Origin: Hyphomicrobiales bacterium
GTDB lineage: Bacteria > Pseudomonadota > Alphaproteobacteria > Rhizobiales > Rhizobiaceae
Length of the DNA: 64,000 nt
Reading direction: 5' to 3'
Assembly (NCBI GenBank): GCA_900467685.1
Contig: UBQX01000018.1
Span: 110,379-174,378, forward strand
The position numbers and the translations under genes are program-made. Numbering within the stretch: the stretch's first letter is position 1; each line of letters opens with the position of its first letter. The notes under the pieces were generated by a model. The model did no database searches. It saw only the letters and a list, made by a program, of their open reading frames with translations, and was not told the DNA's origin. Of the stretch, positions 28,638-37,163 are shown piece by piece.

Positions 28638-29591
28638 TCACCCCTCCAGCAGCATCCTTGCCGCCTCCTCGTCCGTGATCAGCCCGTTGATGTGACCACC
28701 GAGCACTGCCGCCTTGATGGCTGCGTGCTTGCGCACGCCACGCGCCAGACCGATCACCGTAGACGACTTCCGGCTCGGGATTGGCAAACTCGCCACCCTC
28801 TGGTTGACCGGATGATCGAGCAAATGCCCGTCCGCGCCGAAAATCCAGCCGCAGATCTCCCCCGCGGCTCCTGCCTTCAGGATATCCTCCATCTCGTCGG
28901 GCCTTAAGAAGCCGTCCAGCACCAGCGGCGCCTTCTGCGCCATTTCGCCGATGCCGATGAAGGTCACGTCGGAGAGTCTGGCAAGATCGATCGCCGTCTC
29001 CATCAGCGGCTGGCGATGCATCAAGTCGCGCTCCTCCCGCGACGACACGATGACCGGCAACGGCATCGGGAAATGCGGCGCCTTCACCGCATCCGCCATG
29101 GAGAAGATGACGTTGAAATAGGCGGCTGATCCGTCGGGGCTGATATTGCCGGTCAGCGAGACGATCTTGTGTTGCGGGCATTCCATCGGCGGGAGCTGGT
29201 CGATCACCGCGCGCAGGGTCCGCCCCGTGCCCATGGCGATGATTTGCGGGTCCGGCTGCTTGAGCCAGCGTTCCAGTTCCGCGGCCCCGGCCTCCGCGAC
29301 GCCAACGGGCAAACCGTCAGCGCCGGGATCGGTCGGTACGATCTCGACCCGTTTCAGTCCGAAGCGATCCATCAGCGCCTGCGCGAGTTCCATGCAGGCG
29401 GCAATGGGGTGGTCGAGACGCACCTTGATCAGCTTTTCCGCAACGGAGAGCGATATAAGCCGCTGTGCACTCTGGCGCGAGATGCTCATGATGGCGGCGA
29501 TTTCGTCCTGGGTTCGGCCAGCGACATAGTAGAGCCAGCCGGCACGCGCCGCGTCATCCAGTCTCGAATTGCTTTCGCTTCGTCTTGCCAT
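28638..29591 (-). CDS. smoC: SorC/DeoR-type sugar-binding transcriptional regulator of the polyol operon
   Basis: A 317-residue regulator. Residues 10-60 hold the helix-turn-helix (RTQDEIAAIMSISRQSAQRLIS), followed by the SorC sugar-phosphate-binding domain with MGTGRTLRAVI. The ATG at 29591 is preceded by GGAG; an ATG at 29624 would add unrelated residues. It matches the SmoC-type activators next to rhizobial sorbitol/mannitol loci. The smo operon itself begins 0.9 kb downstream, beyond vapBC. Confidence 0.83.
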   Translation of the reverse strand: MARRSESNSRLDDAARAGWLYYVAGRTQDEIAAIMSISRQSAQRLISLSVAEKLIKVRLDHPIAACMELAQALMDRFGLKRVEIVPTDPGADGLPVGVAEAGAAELERWLKQPDPQIIAMGTGRTLRAVIDQLPPMECPQHKIVSLTGNISPDGSAAYFNVIFSMADAVKAPHFPMPLPVIVSSREERDLMHRQPLMETAIDLARLSDVTFIGIGEMAQKAPLVLDGFLRPDEMEDILKAGAAGEICGWIFGADGHLLDHPVNQRVASLPIPSRKSSTVIGLARGVRKHAAIKAAVLGGHINGLITDEEAARMLLEG

Positions 29592-29639
29592 GTGTCTCCG
29601 CCCGATCGTGGGGCAAGCTGCCAATTTTCGTTTCCGCTG

Positions 29640-30923
29640 TCAAACGAGGTGCCTGCGACCCTGCCCTTCCGCGTGCCGTTCCAGCGCCTGCATCATGGCA
29701 AGCCCGGCACAGCGCCCTATTCCGGCCTTGCGGGCAAGTGCTCTCAGATAGGCACCCGGTGCGCGGATGTGCTCGGCCCGTTCCAGCATGGCTGCGACCG
29801 CAACTGCCGCCTGCCTCTCGCCCATGACCGCGCAGGCGTTGCTCCAGGCGGCGGGCGAAATCCGAAGCATGGAGCGCACGAGCGCGACCGCGCCCATGAA
29901 CTCCGCCCAGTTGGCGATCCCGTTGCGGCTGTAGTCGGCAATCTGCGGACATGCCTTCAGAATCCGGGGAAGAGACAGGCTTTCACCGTTGTCTCTGACT
30001 GTATGCTCAATGCCGATCGCCTCGCTGTTTGGGCGGTTGTCGCGATTATTAGCCGGATAGCAATCTTCGCCTTCTTCCACAGCCGATTCAAGAATCTGAT
30101 CTGATTCAGTTTTCTGTATGTGGTGCTCATTCTGGAGTTCACAGGCGCTCATTTTCGGCTCTCCAGCATCGCCCGTAACGGCGTCCAGAAAGGCAGTCTC
30201 AAGCTCTGCACGAAGCTTTAGAAGCTGCTGACGACGCACGTTGAGGGCAGGGATCGTCGCTTGGCGGGAGACCCGGCCGGAAAGCGCTTCATGACGTTCT
30301 GCAAAGGCATCCCAGTCCCCTGCCGGCGTTTCGTTCAGCGCGGTCTGAAGCAGCTTTGCGATGTCGCGCAGATGCAGCGTGATTTCGGCACGCAGGTCCT
30401 GCCGTTGCAGCTCCTCGGCACGCTGCCGCTCTGCCTGGGCCTGAATGGCGTCATAAGCCAGGGCAAGCGGTGCCAGGTCGAAGCCGAACATGTCGCTTGG
30501 CGCGCCTTGAGCATCGCGCCGGCAATAGCGCTTGCCGTTCGGACTGTCGCGACGGAAGATCAGACCGGCTTCCACCAGCGCGGCCAAATGCCGGCGAAGC
30601 GTGGCGGGCGACATCCCGCGCGTGCGCAGCGACAATTGTCGGTTTGACGGAAAGACGATCAACGGCTTTGCGCCGTCGAGTATCCGTTCGGGGTGGAAAC
30701 TGAGCAGCGCCTCCAGAACCGCGATCGAACGGTCGGAGAGATCATAGGCGGATCGTGCCTCCGTCAGCGCACGTAGCAGCAACCACTTGTCCGCGCCCTG
30801 CCCCGAGGCTCCCCCGGCTTTGCGGTGCGCCTGTTCTGCCGAAACCTGCTTGCGCCTCAGATATTGGCGCGCAGCAAACTGTCCGCCGCCGAATGGCGTC
30901 GTTGCAATGTCCTCATTCATCAT
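29640..30923 (-). CDS. repC: Replication initiator RepC
   Basis: The 427-residue RepC initiator of repABC replicons. The N-terminal half has the winged-helix region (SLRTRGMSPATLRRHLAALVEAGLIFRRDSPNGKRY, about residues 98-133). The C-terminal domain carries the AVALVRSMLRISPAAWSNACAVMG segment typical of the family. It binds the origin that lies within its own gene. It ends the repA-repB-repC operon, and its expression is limited by the antisense RNA in the repB-repC gap. Confidence 0.95.
   Translation of the reverse strand: MMNEDIATTPFGGGQFAARQYLRRKQVSAEQAHRKAGGASGQGADKWLLLRALTEARSAYDLSDRSIAVLEALLSFHPERILDGAKPLIVFPSNRQLSLRTRGMSPATLRRHLAALVEAGLIFRRDSPNGKRYCRRDAQGAPSDMFGFDLAPLALAYDAIQAQAERQRAEELQRQDLRAEITLHLRDIAKLLQTALNETPAGDWDAFAERHEALSGRVSRQATIPALNVRRQQLLKLRAELETAFLDAVTGDAGEPKMSACELQNEHHIQKTESDQILESAVEEGEDCYPANNRDNRPNSEAIGIEHTVRDNGESLSLPRILKACPQIADYSRNGIANWAEFMGAVALVRSMLRISPAAWSNACAVMGERQAAVAVAAMLERAEHIRAPGAYLRALARKAGIGRCAGLAMMQALERHAEGQGRRHLV
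30045..30135. other. Probable replication origin (oriV) inside repC
   Basis: In repABC replicons the origin lies in an AT-rich part of repC. Here the region 30045-30135 is clearly richer in A/T than the rest of the gene. It contains clustered GATTC/GAATC dyads (30085-30096 and the following CTGATCTGATTCAG). The position is inferred from the family; the borders are approximate. Confidence 0.55.
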
Positions 30924-31079
30924 CGCCCTCTTCCTTCAAGAGGCAAGATGGCGCCCTTAACGACACTTTCTTTTGGGCATACTCCGCCGCCGCGCAATTT
31001 TCATGCACGATCGACCTACGCATAACTCATTGAAAACAGGCATATTTCATCGCTTCGGCGCAAAAAGCTTTGCGCAGAC

Positions 31080-31166
31080 TCTTGACTTTGCCCGGTGGAA
31101 GTGATTCTCTTGAACTGCTAGATAGAAGAGGGCTTCCGGGATGGTGACGTTTCGGGGGCCTTTTTT
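31080..31166 (+). ncRNA. Counter-transcribed RNA (ctRNA, inc-alpha) in the repB-repC gap, with promoter
   Basis: On the plus strand, antisense to the repABC message, a promoter-like TTGACT (31082) and a TTCTCT-type -10 (about 31105) lead to an RNA of about 56 bases. It ends in an intrinsic terminator: GGCTTCC (31131-31137) pairs with GGGGGCC (31154-31160), then six T. Rhizobial repABC systems encode such an RNA here; it blocks repC expression and sets incompatibility and copy number. The coordinates include the promoter. The remainder of the 30924-31243 gap shows no gene. Confidence 0.75.
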
Positions 31167-31243
31167 CTTGCTCGCTTTGCTCCTGTTGATTGTTTCAACG
31201 GGCCGGGATCTGGCTCAATAAGCACCCTCCCCAGCCATGATCC

Positions 31244-32320
31244 TTATTTTCCGGCCGCCTTCGCCTCTTGCTGATGGGCGTTCCACGCCTCCTCGATCAG
31301 CGACGTGACGGTGGACAGAAATGCGTCGGGTACCGGCGCGGTGAACTCGATGCGAGGTTTGCCGCCGCCCGCAAAGACCTTTCCGAAAGTCTTGCCATCG
31401 CGCCCGGAAAGCGGTTCGCCCCGATCAGGCTTCGGCTTCTGCTTGCGCGAAAGGCGGTCGAACAGCATTTGAAAGCGACGGTTGGTCTCGGCGGCACGAA
31501 AACGCTGCGAGCCGGCTTCGTCGCTGGCGATTTCCTCCGCCGCCGGACGTCCGGCAAAGATCGCGCCCAGTGCCATCCAGCGTTCGCGACCGACCTTGGG
31601 TGCCGGACCGATATCGCGGGCGATGTGAAGCGGAATGCTGTCTGCCACCTGAATAAGCCGCGAAACCTCGCTCTTCTGTACGCCGAGCGCATCTTCCACC
31701 ACCTTGCGGGCAAAGCCGCGCTGGACGAGAGCCTGGGCGAAGAAGGCGCGCTCGATGAAGGTGAGATCGCGGCGCTCGGCATTTTCCTTGCCCTGCGCCA
31801 GAACCAGCTCGTCATCCGTCAGCGGGCGAACGATCGCCTTGACCTTGCGGTCGAGACTGCGCACGGCAGCGAGCCGGCGGTGGCCGTAAGCGGTCTGGAA
31901 ATGGCCGGGCTTGTCGGGATGCGGCCGCACCAGGATCGGAACCTGCTGGCCGCTCTCGCGAATGCTCTCGACCAGCCCTGCAAATTCGCCATCCGTCTCG
32001 CCACGGGCAAAGCGATCCTCGACGAAGGAGGAGGAGACGAGCGCGCAATCGAGTTCGACGATCCGCTCCCCCTCCTCGAAGGCCTGGCGCAGATTGCGCG
32101 CCTCTTCCGCTTCGCGGGCCAGCGAGCCCAGCGAAAGCCCCATGGCGCGCACGGCCCCGGAGGCGGCCCGCTGCGGTTCGGTGTTACGCGGCGCAGCCTC
32201 GGGCGCTGCCGCCTGCACAGGTTCGGCAGACTTGGTTTCAGGCGCAACCGGCCCGCCGGGGCGTCCGGTGAACAAGGCCTTCAGTTCGTCGCGTCGCTTG
32301 CCGCTCATAGGGGTCTTCAC
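31244..32320 (-). CDS. repB: Partition protein RepB (ParB family)
   Basis: A 358-residue centromere-binding protein. The ParB/Srx CTPase region includes the HRRLAAVR motif (about residues 145-153). The central helix-turn-helix includes VVEDALGVQKSEVSRLIQVAD. It should bind the parS palindromes at 33807 and 37148. The annotated start is GTG 32320, 14 bases after the repA stop; ATG 32308 is an alternative. Confidence 0.93.
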   Translation of the reverse strand: MKTPMSGKRRDELKALFTGRPGGPVAPETKSAEPVQAAAPEAAPRNTEPQRAASGAVRAMGLSLGSLAREAEEARNLRQAFEEGERIVELDCALVSSSFVEDRFARGETDGEFAGLVESIRESGQQVPILVRPHPDKPGHFQTAYGHRRLAAVRSLDRKVKAIVRPLTDDELVLAQGKENAERRDLTFIERAFFAQALVQRGFARKVVEDALGVQKSEVSRLIQVADSIPLHIARDIGPAPKVGRERWMALGAIFAGRPAAEEIASDEAGSQRFRAAETNRRFQMLFDRLSRKQKPKPDRGEPLSGRDGKTFGKVFAGGGKPRIEFTAPVPDAFLSTVTSLIEEAWNAHQQEAKAAGK

Positions 32321-32334
32321 TTCAGTTCAACTCG

Positions 32335-33579
32335 TCAGGCGCGGCCCCAGGCCGCATGGATCAATTGTTCGATTTCGGAATTCACCGCATTCAGGCTTTC
32401 CAGCGCCCGGTCGTAAGTCGCGCGGGTGAAATTCTCGCGGCCGACTTCGTAGAGCGTCTGCTTGGTCAGGCCGGCATCGGAAATGGCCGTCGACTTCACC
32501 ATCGGTGCCGTCAGCACCCGGTCGCCGAAGAGCGAGCGCATGAAGCCGGCGATCTGCGTTTGCGGCCCGTCATTCGGTTCGTAGCGGGTGACCAGGTAGC
32601 GCAGGAAATCGAAATTCAGCGAGCCACCCGCCTCGCGCACCACCGAGAGCAGATCCGAGGTCATGAACAGGAACTGGCTCATGGAGGCGACGTCCAGCAT
32701 CTGCGGATGCACGGTGACGATGACCGAGGTGGAGGCGCAGAGCGCCGACAGCGTCAGATAGCCGAGCTGCGGCGGGCAATCGAGCACGACGACGTCGTAA
32801 TCATCGGCGACTGTCTGCAGTGCCTCCTGTACGCGGGCGAAGAACAGGGCTTCCGAATGCCCGCCGGCTTTGCGATTGGCGAGCACCTGCGGCGTGACAT
32901 GCTCGAATTCCTGCAGTTCGAGATTCCCCGGCACAAGATCGAGCCCGGCGAAATAGGTCTTGCGGATGACTTCCTTCAGCGGACGGCGTTCCGCGTCGTA
33001 GCGGATGGCCCCGTACAGCGTGTCATTGCCGGTGAGGTCGAGTTCCGGCTGGTAGCCGAAGAGGGCTGAAAGCGAAGCCTGCGGGTCGAGGTCGATCGCC
33101 AGCACGCGGTGACCGCTCATGGCGAGATATTGCGCCAGATGCACGGCCGAGGTCGTCTTGCCCGAGCCGCCCTTGAAATTGGTGACGGAAATGACCTGCA
33201 GATGCTCGCCCCGTTCGGGGTCGCGCCATTTCAGGTAGCTGCGCGCCTTCTGCGCATTGCCCTTGGCAAGGGCCTGCTCGGCCAGATGTTGGCGCAGCGC
33301 ATGAATGTCGGCGAGCGAGTAGAAGCGGCGACCGGCCACCCCGGTCGAGGGCTGCGGCCCCTCGCCTGCCAGAGACAATTGTCTGAGGTAACCGTCCGAC
33401 ACGCCGATCATCTTGGCCGCCTCGCCGGAGGTGAAGCCACGCAGCACCTTTTGCGCTGCCGGCGGAAACAGCCGCTCGCGCATTGCCTTCAGCTGATCGG
33501 AAAGCGCCGAGGCATCCGCCGCGATGGTGATATCGGCGGGCGGAAGCGATGGTCTGTTTGCGGTCGCGGTGTTCGTCAC
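32335..33579 (-). CDS. repA: Partition ATPase RepA (ParA family)
   Basis: A 414-residue ParA-type ATPase. The deviant Walker A KGGSGKTT is at residues 136-143. The N-terminal 120 residues hold a MerR-like helix-turn-helix (FTSGEAAKMIGVSDGYLRQLS) by which RepA autoregulates the operon. It starts with GTG 33579, after AAGG. With RepB and parS it segregates the replicon. Confidence 0.94.
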   Translation of the reverse strand: MTNTATANRPSLPPADITIAADASALSDQLKAMRERLFPPAAQKVLRGFTSGEAAKMIGVSDGYLRQLSLAGEGPQPSTGVAGRRFYSLADIHALRQHLAEQALAKGNAQKARSYLKWRDPERGEHLQVISVTNFKGGSGKTTSAVHLAQYLAMSGHRVLAIDLDPQASLSALFGYQPELDLTGNDTLYGAIRYDAERRPLKEVIRKTYFAGLDLVPGNLELQEFEHVTPQVLANRKAGGHSEALFFARVQEALQTVADDYDVVVLDCPPQLGYLTLSALCASTSVIVTVHPQMLDVASMSQFLFMTSDLLSVVREAGGSLNFDFLRYLVTRYEPNDGPQTQIAGFMRSLFGDRVLTAPMVKSTAISDAGLTKQTLYEVGRENFTRATYDRALESLNAVNSEIEQLIHAAWGRA

Positions 33580-33806
33580 GCGTCATCTGCCTTGCTGCGC
33601 GCGAGTGTCATTGACGCTTCCTGGAGGCGATACGAAGCTGAAAGCTCCTTACATCGCCGGTCGTCAGTTACGCTTCTGCGCGGATTATATCCAACTTGGC
33701 GTAAAAGTGAGACCAAAGCCGAGTCGCGTCAAGCTTTAATTGCCGGCTCTTTCCCTTTGTTGTGACTCATGATTTCGGCAGGCGCAACGGGCCGGGAAGC
33801 AACGAT
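33580..33806 (-). promoter_or_regulatory. repABC upstream region
   Basis: The 227 bases between repA and the first parS should contain the repABC promoter and RepA operator. No protein frame looks real. A TTGACGC-like box near 33610 (reading on the plus strand) has no convincing partner, so the promoter is not placed. Confidence 0.3.
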
Positions 33807-33822
33807 GTTGACAGCTGTCAAC
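33807..33822. other. parS centromere site 1
   Basis: GTTGACAGCTGTCAAC is a perfect 16-bp palindrome that fits the rhizobial repABC parS consensus GTTNNNNGCNNNNAAC. It lies 228 bases upstream of repA. An identical site is at 37148-37163. Confidence 0.9.
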
Positions 33823-33833
33823 AGCCCGACCGA

Positions 33834-33857
33834 TTCAAGGCCGGTTTCAAGGCCGGT
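33834..33857. repeat. 12-bp perfect tandem duplication
   Basis: TTCAAGGCCGGT occurs twice head-to-tail across the 3' end of the RES toxin gene. It produces a second in-frame TGA just after the stop codon. It looks like a local slippage event. Confidence 0.7.
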
Positions 33858-34548
33858 CGATCTTGAAGACAGTGTCCGTATCGCGCTCGCGCACATAGTC
33901 GATCGCGTCACCGTTCCAGTGCAGATCGTAGATCCGGCCGTGGACGGGATTGGAGGCCAGATCGGGATAGAAGAGCGCCACGCATTCGCCGCCCGGCCAG
34001 CGGGTGCTCGGATAGACGATGCCATGGGCGCCGGAGGCGTGCAGCGGTTCGGCGACCCCTTGCGCGCCCGCATAGTTCTCGCTGTGGAGCCAGGCGGCAA
34101 ATTCCGGGTCGCGGATGTCGTGCAGGTCGGCGCTGACGGAGAGCACGATTTCCTGGCAGGAGGAGACCCAGCCCGCCGCCTCGCCTGTCGCCTTGAGAAA
34201 GCGCTCGTGGTGATGGATGGTCTGCATCAGCGCAGCTTCAAGCGAGTTGGCGGCATAGAGCACGCCATAACGACCGGTGGAAAAGCGGCTCGGCAGGTCG
34301 TAGCTCACATGGGTGAATGGCCCCATCAGAACGCCCGTCTCGTCCTCGACTCGATGCGCTTCCGCCACCAGTTCGATATTGCCGACGGATTCCGAAAGCC
34401 GCGCGTCGGTCTTGCGTTCGGCAGAGGCCAGCAGCGTCCAGTCGTCCGGCCTTGCGATATCGTCGAAGAGGTTGACGCTCGCCGTCGCGACGCGGATGAA
34501 GCGACGCGCCTCCGGCCAATCGACGCGGGTAACAGAGGGAAGTTTCAC
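33847..34548 (-). CDS. RES-domain toxin
   Basis: A 233-residue RES-family protein, the NAD+-degrading toxin of type II RES-Xre modules. The family name residues are visible: an Arg near the start (FIRV), a Glu (SLEAALMQTIHHHE) and a Ser in the C-terminal half. GTG 34548 overlaps the antitoxin stop (GTGA), which sets the start; an upstream in-frame ATG at 34668 lies inside the antitoxin gene. The module sits between parS 1 and the phosphomannomutase gene. Confidence 0.83.
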   Translation of the reverse strand: MKLPSVTRVDWPEARRFIRVATASVNLFDDIARPDDWTLLASAERKTDARLSESVGNIELVAEAHRVEDETGVLMGPFTHVSYDLPSRFSTGRYGVLYAANSLEAALMQTIHHHERFLKATGEAAGWVSSCQEIVLSVSADLHDIRDPEFAAWLHSENYAGAQGVAEPLHASGAHGIVYPSTRWPGGECVALFYPDLASNPVHGRIYDLHWNGDAIDYVRERDTDTVFKIDRP

Positions 34549-34958
34549 CAGCCGCCTCGCCCGGAATCGAGGAAGCGGCGGATGCGCATGATGTCGGTGA
34601 GCTCGCCGTTCAGCATGATGTCGAGCGCCGACTTGCCGCCGAAGACGGTATTGCTCTTTGAAATCCATTCATAGCTGCGCTCGGGATCGCGAAAGATCAT
34701 CCGCAGCGCCTTGTGAATGCCCATGAGGTTGGAGAGCCGCGCCTTGCCGTCGCGTGAAAGGCGGCCGATCTCGCCGGCCTTCCAGCGCCGATAGGTGCGC
34801 ACCGGCATGTCGACCAGAATGGAGGACTGCTCGTCTGTCAGCGACCAGCTCTTGAAAAGGGCCACCGCCGCGCGGAACATGGCCTCGCCTTCCTCGTCGG
34901 TCACGGGCGAGGCAACGTATTCGCGGGCAAGCGTTTCAAGCGGCTGCAGGGATACCAT
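34545..34958 (-). CDS. Xre/MbcA/ParS-type antitoxin (DUF2384, toxin-binding domain)
   Basis: A 137-residue antitoxin with an N-terminal Xre-like helical DNA-binding part (about residues 35-75, PVRTYRRWKAGEIG). The C-terminal DUF2384 domain (YEWISKSNTVFGGKSALDIMLNG) blocks the RES toxin. ATG 34958 follows AAAGGA; an ATG at 35063 is further from any ribosome site. A 12-bp palindrome 53 bases upstream is a likely operator. Confidence 0.83.
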   Translation of the reverse strand: MVSLQPLETLAREYVASPVTDEEGEAMFRAAVALFKSWSLTDEQSSILVDMPVRTYRRWKAGEIGRLSRDGKARLSNLMGIHKALRMIFRDPERSYEWISKSNTVFGGKSALDIMLNGELTDIMRIRRFLDSGRGGW

Positions 34959-35010
34959 GAGGGGTCCTTTGGGAGGGATCGTCCTTTTTGCCGGAAAATA
35001 GGAAGTTAGA

Positions 35011-35022
35011 TGCCATATGGCA
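35011..35022. promoter_or_regulatory. Palindromic operator candidate for the RES-Xre pair
   Basis: TGCCATATGGCA is a perfect 12-bp palindrome in the 174-base divergent gap between the antitoxin and phosphomannomutase genes. Autorepression through such palindromes is usual for Xre antitoxins. It could also affect the divergent gene. Confidence 0.5.
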
Positions 35023-35132
35023 ATAGGATTCGCTTTGAAGCCTAAAACTGCCGTCGGAACCATCGGGTTTCGTTGACCGTTGATGAACAGATGTTACAAA
35101 GCGGCGCAGCTTAATCGCAAAAGGGGTACTCC

Positions 35133-36557
35133 ATGAGCCTGAAGTTTGGAACGAGCGGCCTTCGTGGTCTTTCTGCGGATCTGAAGGGTGAGCCGTCTTT
35201 CGTCTATGCGAAGGCCTTTGCGCTCTACCTGTTCGACAGCGGACTGGCGAAGCCCGGCGACCTTCTTCTCGTGGCACGTGACTTCCGCGACTCCAGCCCC
35301 GAGATTGCCGCCAATTGCATGGGCGCGCTGGCTCAGGCGGGTCTGCGCCCCGTGGATTGCGGCGCGATCCCGACGCCGGCGCTCGCCCATTTTGGGCTGA
35401 AGCTCAATGCAGCCTCGCTCATGGTAACCGGCTCGCATATCCCGGCTGATCGCAACGGCATCAAGTTTTATCGCCCGGATGGCGAGATCGGCAAGACCGA
35501 CGAGACGGCGATTGGCGCGGCGGCCGATTTCGTTCGCGCTGATCGCTCGATCCTCAAGTTTCTGCCCGGCAAAGGCGAGCAGCGCGGCGAGGAGGCGGCA
35601 GATTTGTTCGCGGCGCGCAACAAGGCACTGCTGAAGGCGGGCGCGCTGACGGGCCTCAAGATCGGCGTCTACCAGCATTCCACGGTCGCCCGCGACATGT
35701 TCGTCGACGTGTTGTCGCATTACGGCGCCGATGTCGTGCCGCTCGGCCGCTCGGAAACCTTCATTCCCGTCGATACCGAGGCCGTTTCTCCGGAATCGAT
35801 CAGGCTCATGCAGGGCTGGGCGCGCGAGCACGGGCTTGACGCCATCGTCTCGGCTGACGGCGACGGCGACCGGCCGTTGGTGGCCGACGAGACCGGGACC
35901 CCGCTGCGTGGCGATCTGCTCGGTCTTATCGCTGCGCTTTTCCTGGGTGCAGACACGGTCGTCACACCGGTGACGTCCAATTCGGGCATTGAGGCGGCCG
36001 GCGATTATCGCGTCGTGCGCACGCGCGTCGGTTCGCCCTTCGTGATTGCCGGCATGGATGAGGCGCGGAATGGCGGAGCCTCCGCCGTCGTCGGATTCGA
36101 GGCGAATGGCGGCACGCTGACGGGCAGCGATTTCACGGTGAACGGATCGAACTTCTCCGCACTTCCCACCCGCGATTGCTTCCTTCCCGTTCTCGCCGTT
36201 CTGGCGCGCGCTGCGGGTGAGAAGGTGTCGCTGTCGACGCTTGCGAAGAATTTCGCACTTCCGGTCGCCGCGGCGGATAGGCTCGAGAATTTTGCGACCG
36301 AGCGCAGCGCCGCACTGATGTCCTATCTGCGCGGTTCTGCCGAGAACCTGGCCCGCTTCCTCACGCCGATCGGCGAGGCGGCCGAGACCAGCGACATCGA
36401 CGGTCTGCGCGTCACGCTCAAGGACGGCCGCATCATCCACTTCCGGCCTTCCGGCAACGCTCCCGAAATGCGCTGCTATGTCGAAGCGAAGACAGAAGAC
36501 CAGGCAGCTGCGCTGCTTGAGTCGGGGCTCAACGAGATCCGGAACTTCAAGGCCTGA
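35133..36557 (+). CDS. Phosphomannomutase
   Basis: A 474-residue alpha-D-phosphohexomutase that interconverts mannose-6-phosphate and mannose-1-phosphate for GDP-sugar and polysaccharide synthesis. The phosphoserine is S101 (VTGSHIPADRNG). The Mg2+ loop is DGDGDR (D242, D244, D246). The sugar-binding loop is GFEANGG (321-327) and the phosphate-binding loop is RPSGNAPEMR. The GSH form instead of ASH is typical of a rhizobial NoeK/ManB subgroup. It is divergent from the RES-Xre module and followed by a terminator shared with aroQ. Confidence 0.85.
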   Translation: MSLKFGTSGLRGLSADLKGEPSFVYAKAFALYLFDSGLAKPGDLLLVARDFRDSSPEIAANCMGALAQAGLRPVDCGAIPTPALAHFGLKLNAASLMVTGSHIPADRNGIKFYRPDGEIGKTDETAIGAAADFVRADRSILKFLPGKGEQRGEEAADLFAARNKALLKAGALTGLKIGVYQHSTVARDMFVDVLSHYGADVVPLGRSETFIPVDTEAVSPESIRLMQGWAREHGLDAIVSADGDGDRPLVADETGTPLRGDLLGLIAALFLGADTVVTPVTSNSGIEAAGDYRVVRTRVGSPFVIAGMDEARNGGASAVVGFEANGGTLTGSDFTVNGSNFSALPTRDCFLPVLAVLARAAGEKVSLSTLAKNFALPVAAADRLENFATERSAALMSYLRGSAENLARFLTPIGEAAETSDIDGLRVTLKDGRIIHFRPSGNAPEMRCYVEAKTEDQAAALLESGLNEIRNFKA

Positions 36558-36581
36558 TCAGGTCGATTAACCAACGAGGCG

Positions 36582-36606
36582 AAAGGCGGGCTATTTGCCC
36601 GCCTTT
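36582..36606. terminator. Bidirectional intrinsic terminator
   Basis: A perfect 10-bp stem, AAAGGCGGGC/GCCCGCCTTT, with a 5-base loop lies between the convergent phosphomannomutase and aroQ genes. A TTTTCTTTT run follows on the plus side. The stem overlaps the aroQ stop codon. Confidence 0.85.
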
Positions 36607-37052
36607 TCTTTTGCTGCCGCGACCTTTTCCACCACACTGCGAAGCCCGAGCTGGTAGCCGAGCGTGCCGCAGCCGGCAATCACGCCATCGGCGCGCAGCG
36701 AGACGTAGGAGTGGTGGCGGAAGCTCTCGCGCTTGTGGACGTTGGAGATGTGAACCTCGACCACAGCGCCCTCGAACGTGTTCAGTGCGTCCAGGATGGC
36801 GACCGAAGTATGGGTGAACGCAGCCGGGTTGATGACGATGCCCACGGCCTTATCGCGGGCCTCATGGATCCAGTTGATGATCTCGTATTCGGCATTCGAC
36901 TGGTGGAAGCGAATGTCATACCCGAGCTCGCCCGCAAGCGCCCGGCAGTCGGCTTCGACATCGGCCAGCGTTTCATGGCCGTAGATATGCGGCTGGCGCT
37001 TGCCGAGCAGATTGAGGTTCGGACCGTTGAGAACGAAAATCGTGTCCGGCAT
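36591..37052 (-). CDS. aroQ: Type II 3-dehydroquinate dehydratase
   Basis: A 153-residue type II dehydroquinase of the shikimate pathway. Catalytic Tyr (IYG, Y24), the NPAAFTHTS motif with His near residue 81, and [16 protein letters not shown] are present. The F in NPAAFTHTS replaces the more usual Tyr. It may be a second copy, since an aroQ on a repABC replicon is often additional to a chromosomal one; alternatively it may mark this replicon as a chromid. Confidence 0.9.
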   Translation of the reverse strand: MPDTIFVLNGPNLNLLGKRQPHIYGHETLADVEADCRALAGELGYDIRFHQSNAEYEIINWIHEARDKAVGIVINPAAFTHTSVAILDALNTFEGAVVEVHISNVHKRESFRHHSYVSLRADGVIAGCGTLGYQLGLRSVVEKVAAAKEKAGK

Positions 37053-37147
37053 ATGCGGGCTCCCTGGATGACGGCTATTTTGCGAATGCGGTTGCGCTTG
37101 CTTACCCGCTCACGCCCGCTTTTTCAAATGGACGTTTCCGGCTGCGA

Positions 37148-37163
37148 GTTGACAGCTGTCAAC
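37148..37163. other. parS centromere site 2
   Basis: GTTGACAGCTGTCAAC, identical to the site at 33807-33822, lies 3.3 kb further from repA. It overlaps the stop codon of the metallo-hydrolase gene (37159-37161). Confidence 0.88.
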
